Shown: piece after piece, positions 51,101-61,293 of the stretch
Layout: every line of letters begins with the position of its first letter
Numbering within the stretch: position 1 is the stretch's first letter
Source: Hyperoplus lanceolatus
Taxonomy: Eukaryota > Chordata > Actinopteri > Uranoscopiformes > Ammodytidae
Direction of reading: 5' to 3'
Assembly: GCA_026929865.2 (NCBI GenBank)
Contig: CM049396.1
Coordinates: forward strand, 21,574,001 to 21,638,000
DNA: 64,000 nucleotides
Position numbers and translations under genes: made by a program
Notes under the pieces: model-generated
Databases searched by the model: none
What the model saw: only the letters and a program-made list of their open reading frames with translations
Told to the model about the DNA's origin: nothing

Positions 51101-53321
51101 TGGATGAGGAGGGACTAGAGCTGGCTGTCTGCAGGCATGGAGTGTTGCTGGCTGCACTCAACATGTTCCGGGGCGAGATATTTGCATATCCTATGTATTT
51201 ACAGCACCACCTGGCATCCAAGAATGCCATCACATTCTTTTGCATGGATGTTGCATGCAAATACTGGCCCTACCTGCAGAAGGTTTGCGGTGACCATCCG
51301 GAGCTCCAGCCACTTCAGAGCATGAAGCCATTTTTATCGGTGGTTCATGCTAAGGCGCATGACCACAAATGCGAGGTTGGTGAAGTGCATGCCATCATGA
51401 ATTATAGAAGATTATTGTGGCAGTTAGAATTTGATTTGGGTTTGGTTTGAATTACAGGGAACTGGGCCTTGCTTAAGGTATTGGCTATATTGATGCTCAT
51501 GTTTGTGTCTCTGTCAAGGTGAAATGGAGTGGTGCAAATCTTGAGGGGGCTGGTTGTACCCTAGGAGAGGAAGTGGAGCAAGTTAATGCATTTCTCTCCA
51601 GGATAGCGGTCACAACAAAGCACATGTCTAAAGCAGGTACTACATAACAGTGCCTTTTGTACATAGAATGACTGACATTACTATGATTACGCTGGAATTG
51701 TTGCAGAATTCATCTCTGTGTTCTTTCAGGACGTAATGACATGCTGACCCTTCTCGCTGCGAGATGGAACCATCTCAAACGGGCAAACCTGGCCAATGCC
51801 CTCTCTAAAAGATACAATAAGGTAGCTAGAAACTGTATTATTTTGCCTTTATGGCTGGTTGATGAATCAATTGCACATATAGCTTTTTGCGTTTGCTTCA
51901 AGCTCTCATTGTTGCTATATTTTTCTCCCGATTACCTATGAAGTCACTGCTACTCTTACCCCTGCTTCTAATGGGAGCACAGACAATGTTGTATCTCCTC
52001 TTAAATATGAACCCATATTTTCTGCATTGGCCCATCTTTTGCATAACTTTTGTTGCTGTTTAAACTCTATGCATTCTAACGGTTTGGAGGTTTTTGTAAT
52101 AATTGCTTCTCATTTTAGACATGCAAAGCTCTTAAGGGACAGTCAGCTGCACTGGAGAACCTAAAAGTGGAGCTTCACATGGATGACAATGCTGTTAGTC
52201 ACTGTGTGCAAACCATCAAAGAGTGGGCAGATGGTAAGAAAATAATAAACATTAATAAAAACATTTATTTGTCATTTCTTATTAAATTAACACTGCATTG
52301 ATATATATATATATATATATATATTTTAACCAGGTGAAACTGAACAAGAAGGCACAATTACACTGTGTCAAAAGATAGAGGCTCTCTCTTGCAGCATCAA
52401 GACACGGTCACAGCTGCTCTACCGAAAAAATGGTATGTTAAGAGAAAAGGCCTATTCAGACAACAGCCTGAAACATTTCCATATCCACTTTACTTTAACA
52501 ATTTACATACAGTTGTCAAATGTAGTGTTCCATGATCTTTTTATCCCTCAGACAGCAACAAAGTACGACACAGAATTCGGAAGAAAATACGGCAACAGAG
52601 GAGCAGCTTGGAAGCCCTGGTAGTGGACTACAACCGCCTTGTGCCACCGGAGCAAGCCGTGTCCTTAGAAGGACTGGACACAGAACAGCCCTGGCCTTGG
52701 CAAATGGGACAAAGTGGTAAGTATATAATGTGCTGTATGTATTCTTCCATGTAGGGGTTCTGTTGAATATGCTGTTATAGAGTGGTAAAGTTTGCATATT
52801 ATTGGTAGAAGTGATCTTCAAATCTACAGTCTCAACCTGTATGTACATTTATTACAGGCTCTCTTGACTACACCACCAGCAAGAGAGTATTTGACAGGGT
52901 AATGGGTGTTCGGAGGCTCCAGGAAGAGAAGCAGATCCTAATGCAGGAAATCAAGCAGCACTGGGATTCACTTCAGGCCCGTGCCAGTGTGCTGTCGGAG
53001 TTGCTTCTCCAACACAGTCAGCACACGTTGCAAAGTAAATATGTAGTTTTTATTTAAGTTTTAAAAGTTTTGAAAGACTTGTTGCTTCCCCCTATAGTGA
53101 CACCATTTTTCATTTCCTAATGACATCAAACAGGGGATGCGACAAAGGGGCTCACCTGCCTCATCCGCAGAAGGCAGGGGGAAATACGACAGCTCCAGAG
53201 GCAAGCGAGGATATGCTACAGACGTGTCTTAGCTGTGTCTGACACTGACATGGATCTGGACTTTGACAGTTCAGAGGAGTTTCTGTTAAGCTCAGACTCT
53301 GACTCGGATGAAGATGTTTAA
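48172..53321 (+). CDS. KDZ (Zisupton-like) transposase gene, 15 exons, one frameshift
   Basis: KDZ transposases are RNase H-fold DNA transposases of the Kyakuja-Dileera-Zisupton group. Exons by GT/AG borders and phase: 48172-48364, 48607-48690, 48917-49294, 49376-49477, 49686-49918, 50021-50199, 50733-50826, 51028-51375, 51519-51636, 51730-51821, 52119-52233, 52334-52432, 52552-52718, 52858-53034, 53134-53321. Order: charged N-terminus, CxC2-like cysteine cluster, KDZ catalytic core, coiled-coil C-terminus, acidic Ser/Asp tail ending DSDEDV. All exons join in frame except near 52,680, where a CACACA run has two bases too many. Without that excess the product would be about 854 residues. Terminal inverted repeats are not evident, so transposon copy and captured host gene both remain possible. 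Confidence 0.85.
48917..49294 (+). CDS. KDZ exon 3: CxC2-like cysteine cluster
   Basis: It encodes an acidic stretch, then THMCHQCGTNPAVVRCRDC and FLCADCDISRHK. The pattern C-x2-C, C-x2-C, C-x2-C with a following His is that of the CxC2 cluster found N-terminal to KDZ transposase domains. It probably binds zinc and DNA or chromatin. Confidence 0.85.
50021..50199 (+). CDS. KDZ exon 6: first catalytic Asp
   Basis: It encodes FSCPACSPAML, then AVSVDGNRKHYRFKSTA. CPAC followed by VDGNRK is the start of the KDZ core, and its Asp is the likely first metal ligand. It ends with two bases of an Arg codon completed by the exon at 50733. Confidence 0.85.
51028..51375 (+). CDS. KDZ exon 8: second catalytic Asp
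   Basis: It encodes VDEEGLELAVCRHGVLLAAL, NMFRGEIFAYPMYLQ, FFCMDVACKYWPYL and FLSVVHAKAHDHKCE. The MDVACKYW motif carries the likely second metal-binding Asp. HAKAH-x3-C is typical of Zisupton-like proteins. Splicing at GAG/GTT joins to VKWSG in the next exon. Confidence 0.88.
51519..51636 (+). CDS. KDZ exon 9: acidic motif of the core
   Basis: It encodes VKWSGANLEGAGCTLGEEVE, then QVNAFLSRIAVTTKHMSKA. The paired Glu residues in GEEVEQVN are the likely third catalytic position. The frame is open, so the catalytic core of this copy appears complete. Confidence 0.85.
52552..52718 (+). pseudogene. KDZ exon 13 with 2-bp frameshift
   Basis: The frame from the previous exon reads KVRHRIRKKIRQQ to LVPPEQAVSLEGLD. 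It then enters CACACA at 52679-52684. With one CA fewer, the exon would read EQPWPWQMGQS and join exon 14 in phase. As given, it reads another frame and meets a stop (TAA) in exon 14. The affected part lies after the catalytic core. A sequencing slip or a real inactivating or tail-removing mutation would both explain it. Confidence 0.7.
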
Positions 53322-53324
53322 CAA

Positions 53325-53328
<4 letters not shown>

Positions 53329-53398
<70 letters not shown>
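53329..53398 (+). repeat. CA microsatellite in KDZ 3' UTR
   Basis: A pure CA run of about 35 units begins eight bases after the KDZ stop codon. Its complement gives a spurious poly-Cys/Val frame. Confidence 0.95.
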
Positions 53399-53399
<1 letters not shown>

Positions 53400-53407
53400 T
53401 AAGATAT

Positions 53408-53520
53408 TTTTTTGGGGGGCATTTCTATGCTTTATTGACAGGTTAAAGAAACAGTTATGAAATTGGACAGAGGACATGCAGAGAACGACCACAGGCCGGA
53501 TTCTATCCTACGTCGGCTAC
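53408..53520 (-). mobile_element. tRNA-derived SINE fragment, minus strand
   Basis: TTCTATGCTTTATTGACAGG, then GGACATGCAGAGAACGACCA and CACAGGCCGGATTCTATCCT, fit the complement of a fish tRNA-SINE with a worn B box. The A-box end is missing. Confidence 0.6.
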
Positions 53521-53526
53521 ATCTGT

Positions 53527-54061
53527 AGCCTGGAAATCCAGACCTGCCGCCGCTAAATGTAAATTTGCTCAGCCTGTTCGTCTTGACAAGATCCATTAAA
53601 GCTCATTAACTATGTCAGAACATTCTGACTTACCAATCAAATCGTTCTATCTGATATGGGCGGGCCAGAGCCCTATGTATGGTGCTTTGGGACGGACGTA
53701 GCCGTGATTGTGAACAACAGAGATGGCTGTGGATATGTTGTTTGAATTTGAGACGGCTTTGGCCTCGACCCTTTGCGATTTGGAAGACGACACTCATATC
53801 TTCCATTAGCAAGAAAGAAGAATTTCCTGTTTTGCCGCCCGACCACGGCAAAAGTTAAATAAGCAGTTAATCCCGCTGTTCGCAAAACTAACGGGGCTTA
53901 ATACGTTTCCTTGTTCAATGCTCTGATTGGTTTTAGTGGTATCCAATTGCGTGAAGTGGTATGTGAAATGTGCGCATAAGTGCCGGCCTTTGAGTTGGGA
54001 AGGTCTATTGATCGGGGCCAGACCCTCTATCGTTCTAGATACAACTCTGGATTTCCAGGCT
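53527..54061. mobile_element. MITE with AGCCTGGAAATCCAGA ends
   Basis: AGCCTGGAAATCCAGA at the left mirrors TCTGGATTTCCAGGCT at the right exactly. The 535-bp body has no intact frame. No clear target duplication was found, so the superfamily is open (hAT is likely). Confidence 0.75.
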
Positions 54062-57000
54062 GCTTCTGAAGACTGAGCCTCTAAAATAATAATAATAATA
54101 ATTAATTATTTATTTACAGGCGCCTTTAGCAGCCTAGCTCACTTTACAGGGCAGAGTTGAAAAGAAGAAGAAGAACAATAATAAAAGAAAAAGAAAAATT
54201 TACATTACAGTTTTTTTTCAATTGCTAAACAACAGTGGGCACAACTGGAGCGACATGTGCAAAACTCTAACAACATTATGCACAGCAGCAGCTCATGTGG
54301 ATCAAACTATTGCTTGTTTTTTATTGCTTAAAGTGAGTGATATATTTATGTTAATATAAGTTTTAAATCGCTCTGTATTCATACAGTGATCACTTACATA
54401 TTGTGCATGCTTCATAACACAGGTCTCTCAGTCACCCACTCGGCAAATAAACTTTTCGGGTATCCCACTACCTGATTTCCAATCAGAAGAGAGAACGCTA
54501 CAAACCGGCACAAGGTCTCACTGCAGGTGCACGCGCAAAGCGACAGATGGGTGAGTATGCGCCTATGATGGCGGAGAAGGAAAAAATCCTTCCCAATGTC
54601 TGTTTTGATGGTTTCTAAACCATACATTCAAGACAAAATGGATTTCAGCCTTTCAACAACTGTAGATTGCAATTCAAACTTAAAAACTAAGGTGTCTTGT
54701 TTTAGAACATATACAGTGTGCAACTCGATCTGCAAAGATCTAAAGTTGCATCTGTAATCCGAAATGTACAACCAACAAAAAGGTGAGAGTTGCATGCATG
54801 CAGTACATGACAACATCACAGGAATTAATTTCTGTAGGCCTATTACAATTATAGAATATGTAGATACATACTACTTGTGGAAATGTCATCAATAAAATTT
54901 CAATTAAAAATGTGTATCTATTGAAGCAAACTTCTGATTTTAATAGATTATTATTTACCTAAAAAAACAGTAAGTTATAAAATAAACAATTTTCACAATT
55001 TCATGTGAAAGAATGTCATTATTTCCTCCATGCTGCCTCCATGCTGCCAGCAGTTGGACTTCTTGCCTATGCTATGGGGGGACACTGACACTTGTAGTTT
55101 TGAGTTTGTTTAATAAATTGTATGTTGTGTTATTTAATAAAACTTAAATTTGGTTTCTGTGTCTTTAATCTTTTATGTTGCTGGTCACTAAGCACTAGCC
55201 AACCAGTGTTGGGGAGGTCAGTCATGTGATCACTGTAATGTGAACAGAAACAGATGGTATTTTTTTCATAGGCCTACAAATGGTATGCTTTTTGAGGTTT
55301 TTGTATGTAAAATCTATTTGAGACATTACTATTATTATAATAAGCAGTGTGGTTGTCTCTAACATGGCAACATTTACTCAAAGTTGTATTTCATCTGGTG
55401 AAATGTATCCTTGGCATGAAAAAATACTTGACATTTCAGTAGGCATAACACAGCCTTTGCCTCTTGTGTTTATGCTGAAATAATATACAATTGTCAATTT
55501 ATCATAGCAGCATTAGGGTTATCACAATATTGGACCAGTGGATGAGAGGGAGAACGAGGAGGAGATGAGGATGTAGAGACAAATATGCAGAGGGAGACTT
55601 TTCATGAATTAATGTAGAGATGCTGATTCGACCCATTTTCAGTTGTCTCCTTTGAACTCTCAACGTAGCCTAACTTTAGGCCAACAGCTGTCCTTCAATA
55701 CCGAGAATACATTTCATTCTTATTTATAGTTTACTTTTCCCAAGGAAGAAGTAATGGACACACAACAATAAATGACCGGGGCAGAGGGCTTCCTCCGCTG
55801 TAGGCTACTACCCAGGGGCATATGGACGACTTCCGCGAGGCGGGCCGTCAGACGACTTCCGCCGGGCATAGTTGTGGCCGAACTAGCGCGTTCGGCTACG
55901 GTTTTAACACTTTTGCACAAAATATCTTAAGTAGACAACATATCGACCTTTTTGTAAGTGGGATGAAATGGCTTTGGTGTTATAATGAGATCGGCTTCCC
56001 TACATATGTCATATATGATCCAATAAATCTATTTTATCGCAACACTAATTTGCAAACAACCAGAACTACTGATCCAAATACCCCATTTCTACAATACCAG
56101 CCAATATGTCACAAACACACTATTATTTATACTGGTTTTGTCATGAGGATATTATCATTGCAGTGTATCAACAAATTCGGCAGTAACCTACAGTTTATGT
56201 CTGTCACCGATAAGTTATATATTTAGTACACAAATATGTTACCCCAACCCTAGCTTGAAAACGAGAAAAACTACAACTATGGCCAACTACAGTATTTGAG
56301 TGCATCACGCATCACTGGGAAATGTAGTTTTATAAAAAGATTTTATTTTTTTCATGAATTGGAACTTGAGTATTCTAAATTGAGAGTACTGTGAGGTGTT
56401 TCATGTGATGCTTAACACATTTATGTAACCAGCTTTCATATATCTTATAATTAAATGGTTGAAATGTTATTTAAACTATAAATTAATCAAATTTTATATT
56501 GCCCCTAAGTGTGTATTATATCACATTATAGTCTAGACCTGGACATTTCCGTAACTGTTAGTTCCATGTCTGTACGACCTTTTGAAGCTGAGTTATGAGC
56601 CTTCAACCATGCACTAAGGTGAAGGTTCAAAGGTCAGTATTTCTGAGTAGGAGCCCAGTAGAATCCTCAAACTGACATATTGTTACATTGTAGGTCGAGA
56701 CCTTTCCAACAATATATTTTGTTTACCTCTAAGACAAAGATTTAAAATTTCTCATTTCATGGACACAGCTTCTCAAGCCTATTAAAGCTTACTCTTGAGA
56801 CAGTGTCTGTGTGTGTCCATAAAATGAGAAATATTTTCAATAGATATTGATGGAAGATGATAGACAGGGAGGATAGATAGATATATAGAGTTAATCGAGA
56901 TGATAGATTGATTGATTATTCTGTCCCCTGTCAGATTATCACCCTTAAAGTGCTGGGTGGCTTGTCAGATATTGAAAATTGTATGAGAAAATTAAAAATG

Positions 57001-57832
57001 TGTTGCATCCTACAGTTGGAAAGGCCTCAACCTGGAGAGTAACATGTCACTATGAATAGTCTACCTTTAGCCTACATGTTTCCTGTTTTGAAATACGAAG
57101 GTGAAGGGGATGATGTGGCCCTTTTTTAATACACGGCCCATGTTTAGGGTAATGATAGCTATCTCATTTTGCTTTATTTGTATTTATATATTGTAATATT
57201 TTACTTGAACATTGGAGGGACGAATAAAAAGACAAGAGATATTGCTGCAAACTATTGAAGCTGGAAAAATGAAATGAGCTCATATTTTTAATTTCTTAAA
57301 ATAAGCTCTCATATTGATAGCCTACTTTATTTATACTTAACTTTTTTTATACAAAAAGTGGATTTTGTGACATGATGGTAATATGATTTAAGGGAATGTC
57401 AATCTGTGAAGTGAAGGTGTTTGTCTAATTTTGTTTTTATTGCTTAGGCCTTAACCTGTCCTTTACTGCAGTGAAAGAGGACATCCATGATAAATGAATA
57501 AATAAATTAACACATAGGCAGAGAACTCAGGATGTTGAGAAACAATGACCACATAGGCATATAATTTATTTTTAAATTCCTCTGTTTCTTTTGTTTTATC
57601 ATTGTTGTCTGTACATTAGGCCTACATGTATTGTATGCCCTTAGATATAATTCAGTTATAAAGTGCTATATGAACTAGGTTGTTAATTATGTAATAGGCT
57701 ACACACAGACAATTAGAGGAGATGGCACAGAGGAGACACAATTCTATAGGTCTTTAGGCATCGTAAGTGGGTCCCAGAGGATGAGGGCAATACATAACTG
57801 GGCTATGGCACAAAATGGTTTGAAAAAGGCTG
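54062..57832. other. Stretch without recognised gene
   Basis: AT-rich sequence with ATA and GATA runs (about 54,086 and 56,873). A short plus-strand frame at 55,822-56,226 (134 codons) has no motif or splice support and is left uncalled. Confidence 0.35.
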
Positions 57833-57840
57833 GTCTAGAG

Positions 57841-58206
57841 TAGGGCTGCAACTAACGATTATTTTGATAATCGATTAATCTTTCGATTATTTTCTCGATT
57901 ATTTATCGATTAGTGTTTTGGCCCGTAAAATGTCAGAAAATGGTGAAAAATCTTGATCACTTTCCCAAAGCCCATGTAGACGTCCTCAAATTTATTTTTA
58001 TGTCCAAAACACAAAGATATTTCAGTTTACTGTCATAATAGGATTAAAGAAACCAGAAAATATTCACATTTGAGAAGCTGAAGTCAGAGAATTTGGACAT
58101 TTCTTATTAAAAAATGACTTGAAACGATTATCGATTATCAAAACAGTTGTCGATTATTTTAATAATCGATTAATAATCGATTCGTCGATTAATCGTCGCA
58201 GCTCTA
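57841..58206. mobile_element. hAT-type MITE with perfect 8-bp target duplication
   Basis: GTCTAGAG occurs at 57833-57840 and 58207-58214. The ends are TAGGGCTGCAACTAACGAT and the complement of TAGAGCTGCGACGATTAATC. The body is rich in ATCGATTAAT units near both ends. This belongs to a non-autonomous family I recall as common in vertebrates. Confidence 0.88.
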
Positions 58207-58214
58207 GTCTAGAG

Positions 58215-59263
58215 ATTACATATAGCCTAGCTATTTTTGACAAATGTTGGTCGAACCAGAGTCACCTGGCCAGCCTACAACACCCACAACGCCCTTTGGT
58301 AGCCGACATTATCCCTACAGAGTCGAGGGGATATTGATGGCATTAAGATCAACCTATCGTTTTGTAGAGTTGTACAGGAAACGTTCATGTTTTTGTGAGA
58401 AATGTTAAGTAGGCTATATCGCTAACAAAATCTCATCATGGGAATTTATTTACGGTCTGCGCATTTGCAGTTCAGCGCTACATTTATCTCACTCTGCAAG
58501 TGACGGATTTTAAAAAAAAAAGTGTTTTAAATCAATTAACAAATTATTCGTCAAAATTATTGAGTTAATTATGTCAAAAAGTGAAGTTTAATATTAACAA
58601 TTAGGCTTGGGCTGTTGGTCCATCCCTTTGGTCCTGACTGAAATATTGAATGTATTACGTGTCGGCAGCCTTTACAATTTAAAAGAGTAATATTTGGCCC
58701 AAAAAATCTGTCTGGAGCCCAAAGCATATATGAGTCTTATTATGAAGGTAATACAGCCCGTTAAGGCTATATTATCCTATCTACGTTACTAAAAGATGTA
58801 AATGACCATTCATTAATGTGTTTTGAGATTTCATCCAATCATTTAAAGTAGATGTGCTCAGTTCTGCTTTCTGCAGCGGTTTTGAAACTGCTCTCTTTCA
58901 TTCATCCCTAGCCGGATCTTGTGGATTTGTTCTAGTGCTACCACAAAGTTAAGATTTGTGTTTTTTAGTTAGATGTATTGACAATTATAATATAGATTAC
59001 TATGAAATTTGGCACAGATGTCCACATCAGGATTCATAGTAATAAATCCTGACTTTTATTATAGGGCCAAAATTTCAAATTGTCCACTACTTTTATTTTT
59101 GGCCAAATGCACAACTTGTGCTTATTACCAATTAGAAATTGTGAGCATGCTTAAACTCTTAATTAAAATCATGACATTGCTTTAACAATCATGTTTACTT
59201 TGTAATTATGAGAATGTTAGCATGCTGATGTTAGCATTTAGGTCAAAGTAATGATGTAAACGC
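58215..59263. other. Stretch without recognised gene
   Basis: No exon or element with defined ends; AT-rich. Confidence 0.4.
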
Positions 59264-59266
59264 TTA

Positions 59267-61290
59267 GGCCCTCATTTATCAAACTTGCGTGGAAACTGGT
59301 GCAGATTCTGGCGCAAATACCTCCCTACTGTGTATCGCGTGGGATTTATCAAACAGTCTTATCTCGCCAATTCGGCGTATTTCAGGCCATTATTGATAAA
59401 TGCGGCGGCTGAAAACAATCGTAATACGCCCCTATATTTTCTCAGTTTAGAGGCCTCGCCCAGAGGTGTTACGACATGTGGATATGCGCACACGGCACAG
59501 AAGGGGAACTTCTGAAGTAGAAATTGACAGAATAACAGCTAAAGAAAAAAAGAGTTTCATTTTGGAGCATTACAAGCGGCATCAAAGAACGACAGAAGGC
59601 AGCAGTTAGGAAGGAAATAACTCCTGCGGTCAACAGCGTTGATGTTGACAACAACAATCTCCTGTTACCAAATGCTATAAAACAACATATACAATTATAT
59701 GTCGCCATTTCTTTACATAGATGGAGAAAAGAGGTCTGACTCAAAATCGCCACTAAAAAAGCGTGTTGCTGTTCTGAAATGCAACCAACGGGCGGGCATA
59801 ATATAAGTGGTAGAGGAGAAAAAGACGCACCAACTGTCTGATAATGGTCCCCATAAAAGAAATACACGTCTGCAGAGATTTGAATGATTAAAATGTATTG
59901 GTCCTTTCAGATAGCACTACTCAAAAGGGGTTTAAAAACTGAAAATAACACATTTTGCATTTTACTGTATGACAGCATGCGCTTGGCAACAATGGTCAGC
60001 CCGGCCGTCAGCTGCACAAGCCGGAGCCAGTAACGATCAGCTGTGAGAGCACCCACTGTCCTGCTGAGCTGCTCCACTAGCAGATCGGAAAAACGTGCCG
60101 GTTAACGGTGGAAATAAATCGCTCGCTTAAGCGATCAATGACACATTAAAAGAGGAACTAACATCTAAAAAGTGTGTCAAATAAATAAAATGTTAAAGAG
60201 GACCTATTATACTACTTTTCTGGTCTTAATTTCTTGTTTTACACTGCTATAGAGCAACCTGACACGAATCACATCACAAAAAAACTATGTAGATTTTCGG
60301 GAAGCTCTTTCTTATTTTGGCGATCCAGCACGCCCTGTCAACACTTGAGTGTGTGTGCTTCGGGCATCTCCGCTCCCTCCGCCTGTGCTTCGGCGATCTC
60401 CGCTCCCGTCCCCCTCCTGCAAACCCCACTCCGTTGTGATTGGTTACCTTCCTTCCGGAACACTTTCAGTGGCGGGAAGCGCGAGCATGGACCTATAAGG
60501 GCGCGAGGCAGACGCGAACAGGGAAGTGACAGCATTACCATACATGGAAACATCCGCGGGGTGACTTCACGAAGTTTTATGCGACGTCGTCAAATTATGA
60601 AAGGGTAGACCGTGACTTCGACTGGCTAGAATAGTGTTTAGTGCTCTGCACAGACACCCCAGACGGTCAGCAGGGAATACGTCGAAATGCATGTAAGTCA
60701 TTATTTGATAATTTAGTATGGTTATGCATGACTATGAATCATCATAACAACGTTTATAGGTCATAAAAGTCAAAAAGCATCATAGGTCCTCTTTAAGTTG
60801 AATGTTGTGCCGTGTATTTTTTATCATAAAGAGCAGTGTAGGCCTACTACATATTTAATACTTAGGCTAACATTTTGAATGAATGCAGCCCCCGTGCCTC
60901 AGTGTCCCCCCAGCTGCTCCAAGTCGCAGATAACTGCCCTGCTTTGTTCCATGCAGCGCCTCCTAAGTGGCCGAAAGCACTATTGAATCAGCTCTCCTAC
61001 TCAGTTGCACACCATAAGCTGCACAATTTTAAGTGATTAATATCTTTATTTCGGTCTGAGCAAACACTGCATTTGTATTACCTTCTAATTGTCCAACAAA
61101 GTCATCGTTATTCTGCGGTTGTCGGCACTGCGAGTCCATGCTGTTTACAAACTTGCGCACACGAGCTGAGAGCTGGCGTGGGATTTGAGCGCATCCTACG
61201 CTCACGTCCATATTGATAAATGCCGAGATTTGCATGGAAATGTACGTACACCCACATTTCTGGTCTACGCAAGGTTGATAAATGAGGGCC
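59267..61290 (+). mobile_element. Harbinger-type element with TTA target duplication
   Basis: GGCCCTCATTTATCAAACTT at the left mirrors AAGGTTGATAAATGAGGGCC at the right. TTA flanks both (59264-59266 and 61291-61293), the 3-bp duplication typical of PIF/Harbinger. Inside, about 59,560-59,640 encodes a worn Myb/SANT-like segment (SGIKERQKAAVRKE). No DDE nuclease frame remains, and a second MITE is nested at 60,197. Confidence 0.8.
60197..60792. mobile_element. piggyBac-like MITE nested in Harbinger element
   Basis: The ends AGAGGACCTATTAT and ATAGGTCCTCT are inverted, and TTAA flanks both (60193-60196 and 60793-60796). This fits a piggyBac-type insertion younger than the Harbinger element. Confidence 0.82.
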
Positions 61291-61293
61291 TTA

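Noticed and set aside
55822-56226. 134-codon plus-strand frame
   Set aside because: No recognisable domain, low-complexity AT-rich 3' half, and no supporting splice or start context.
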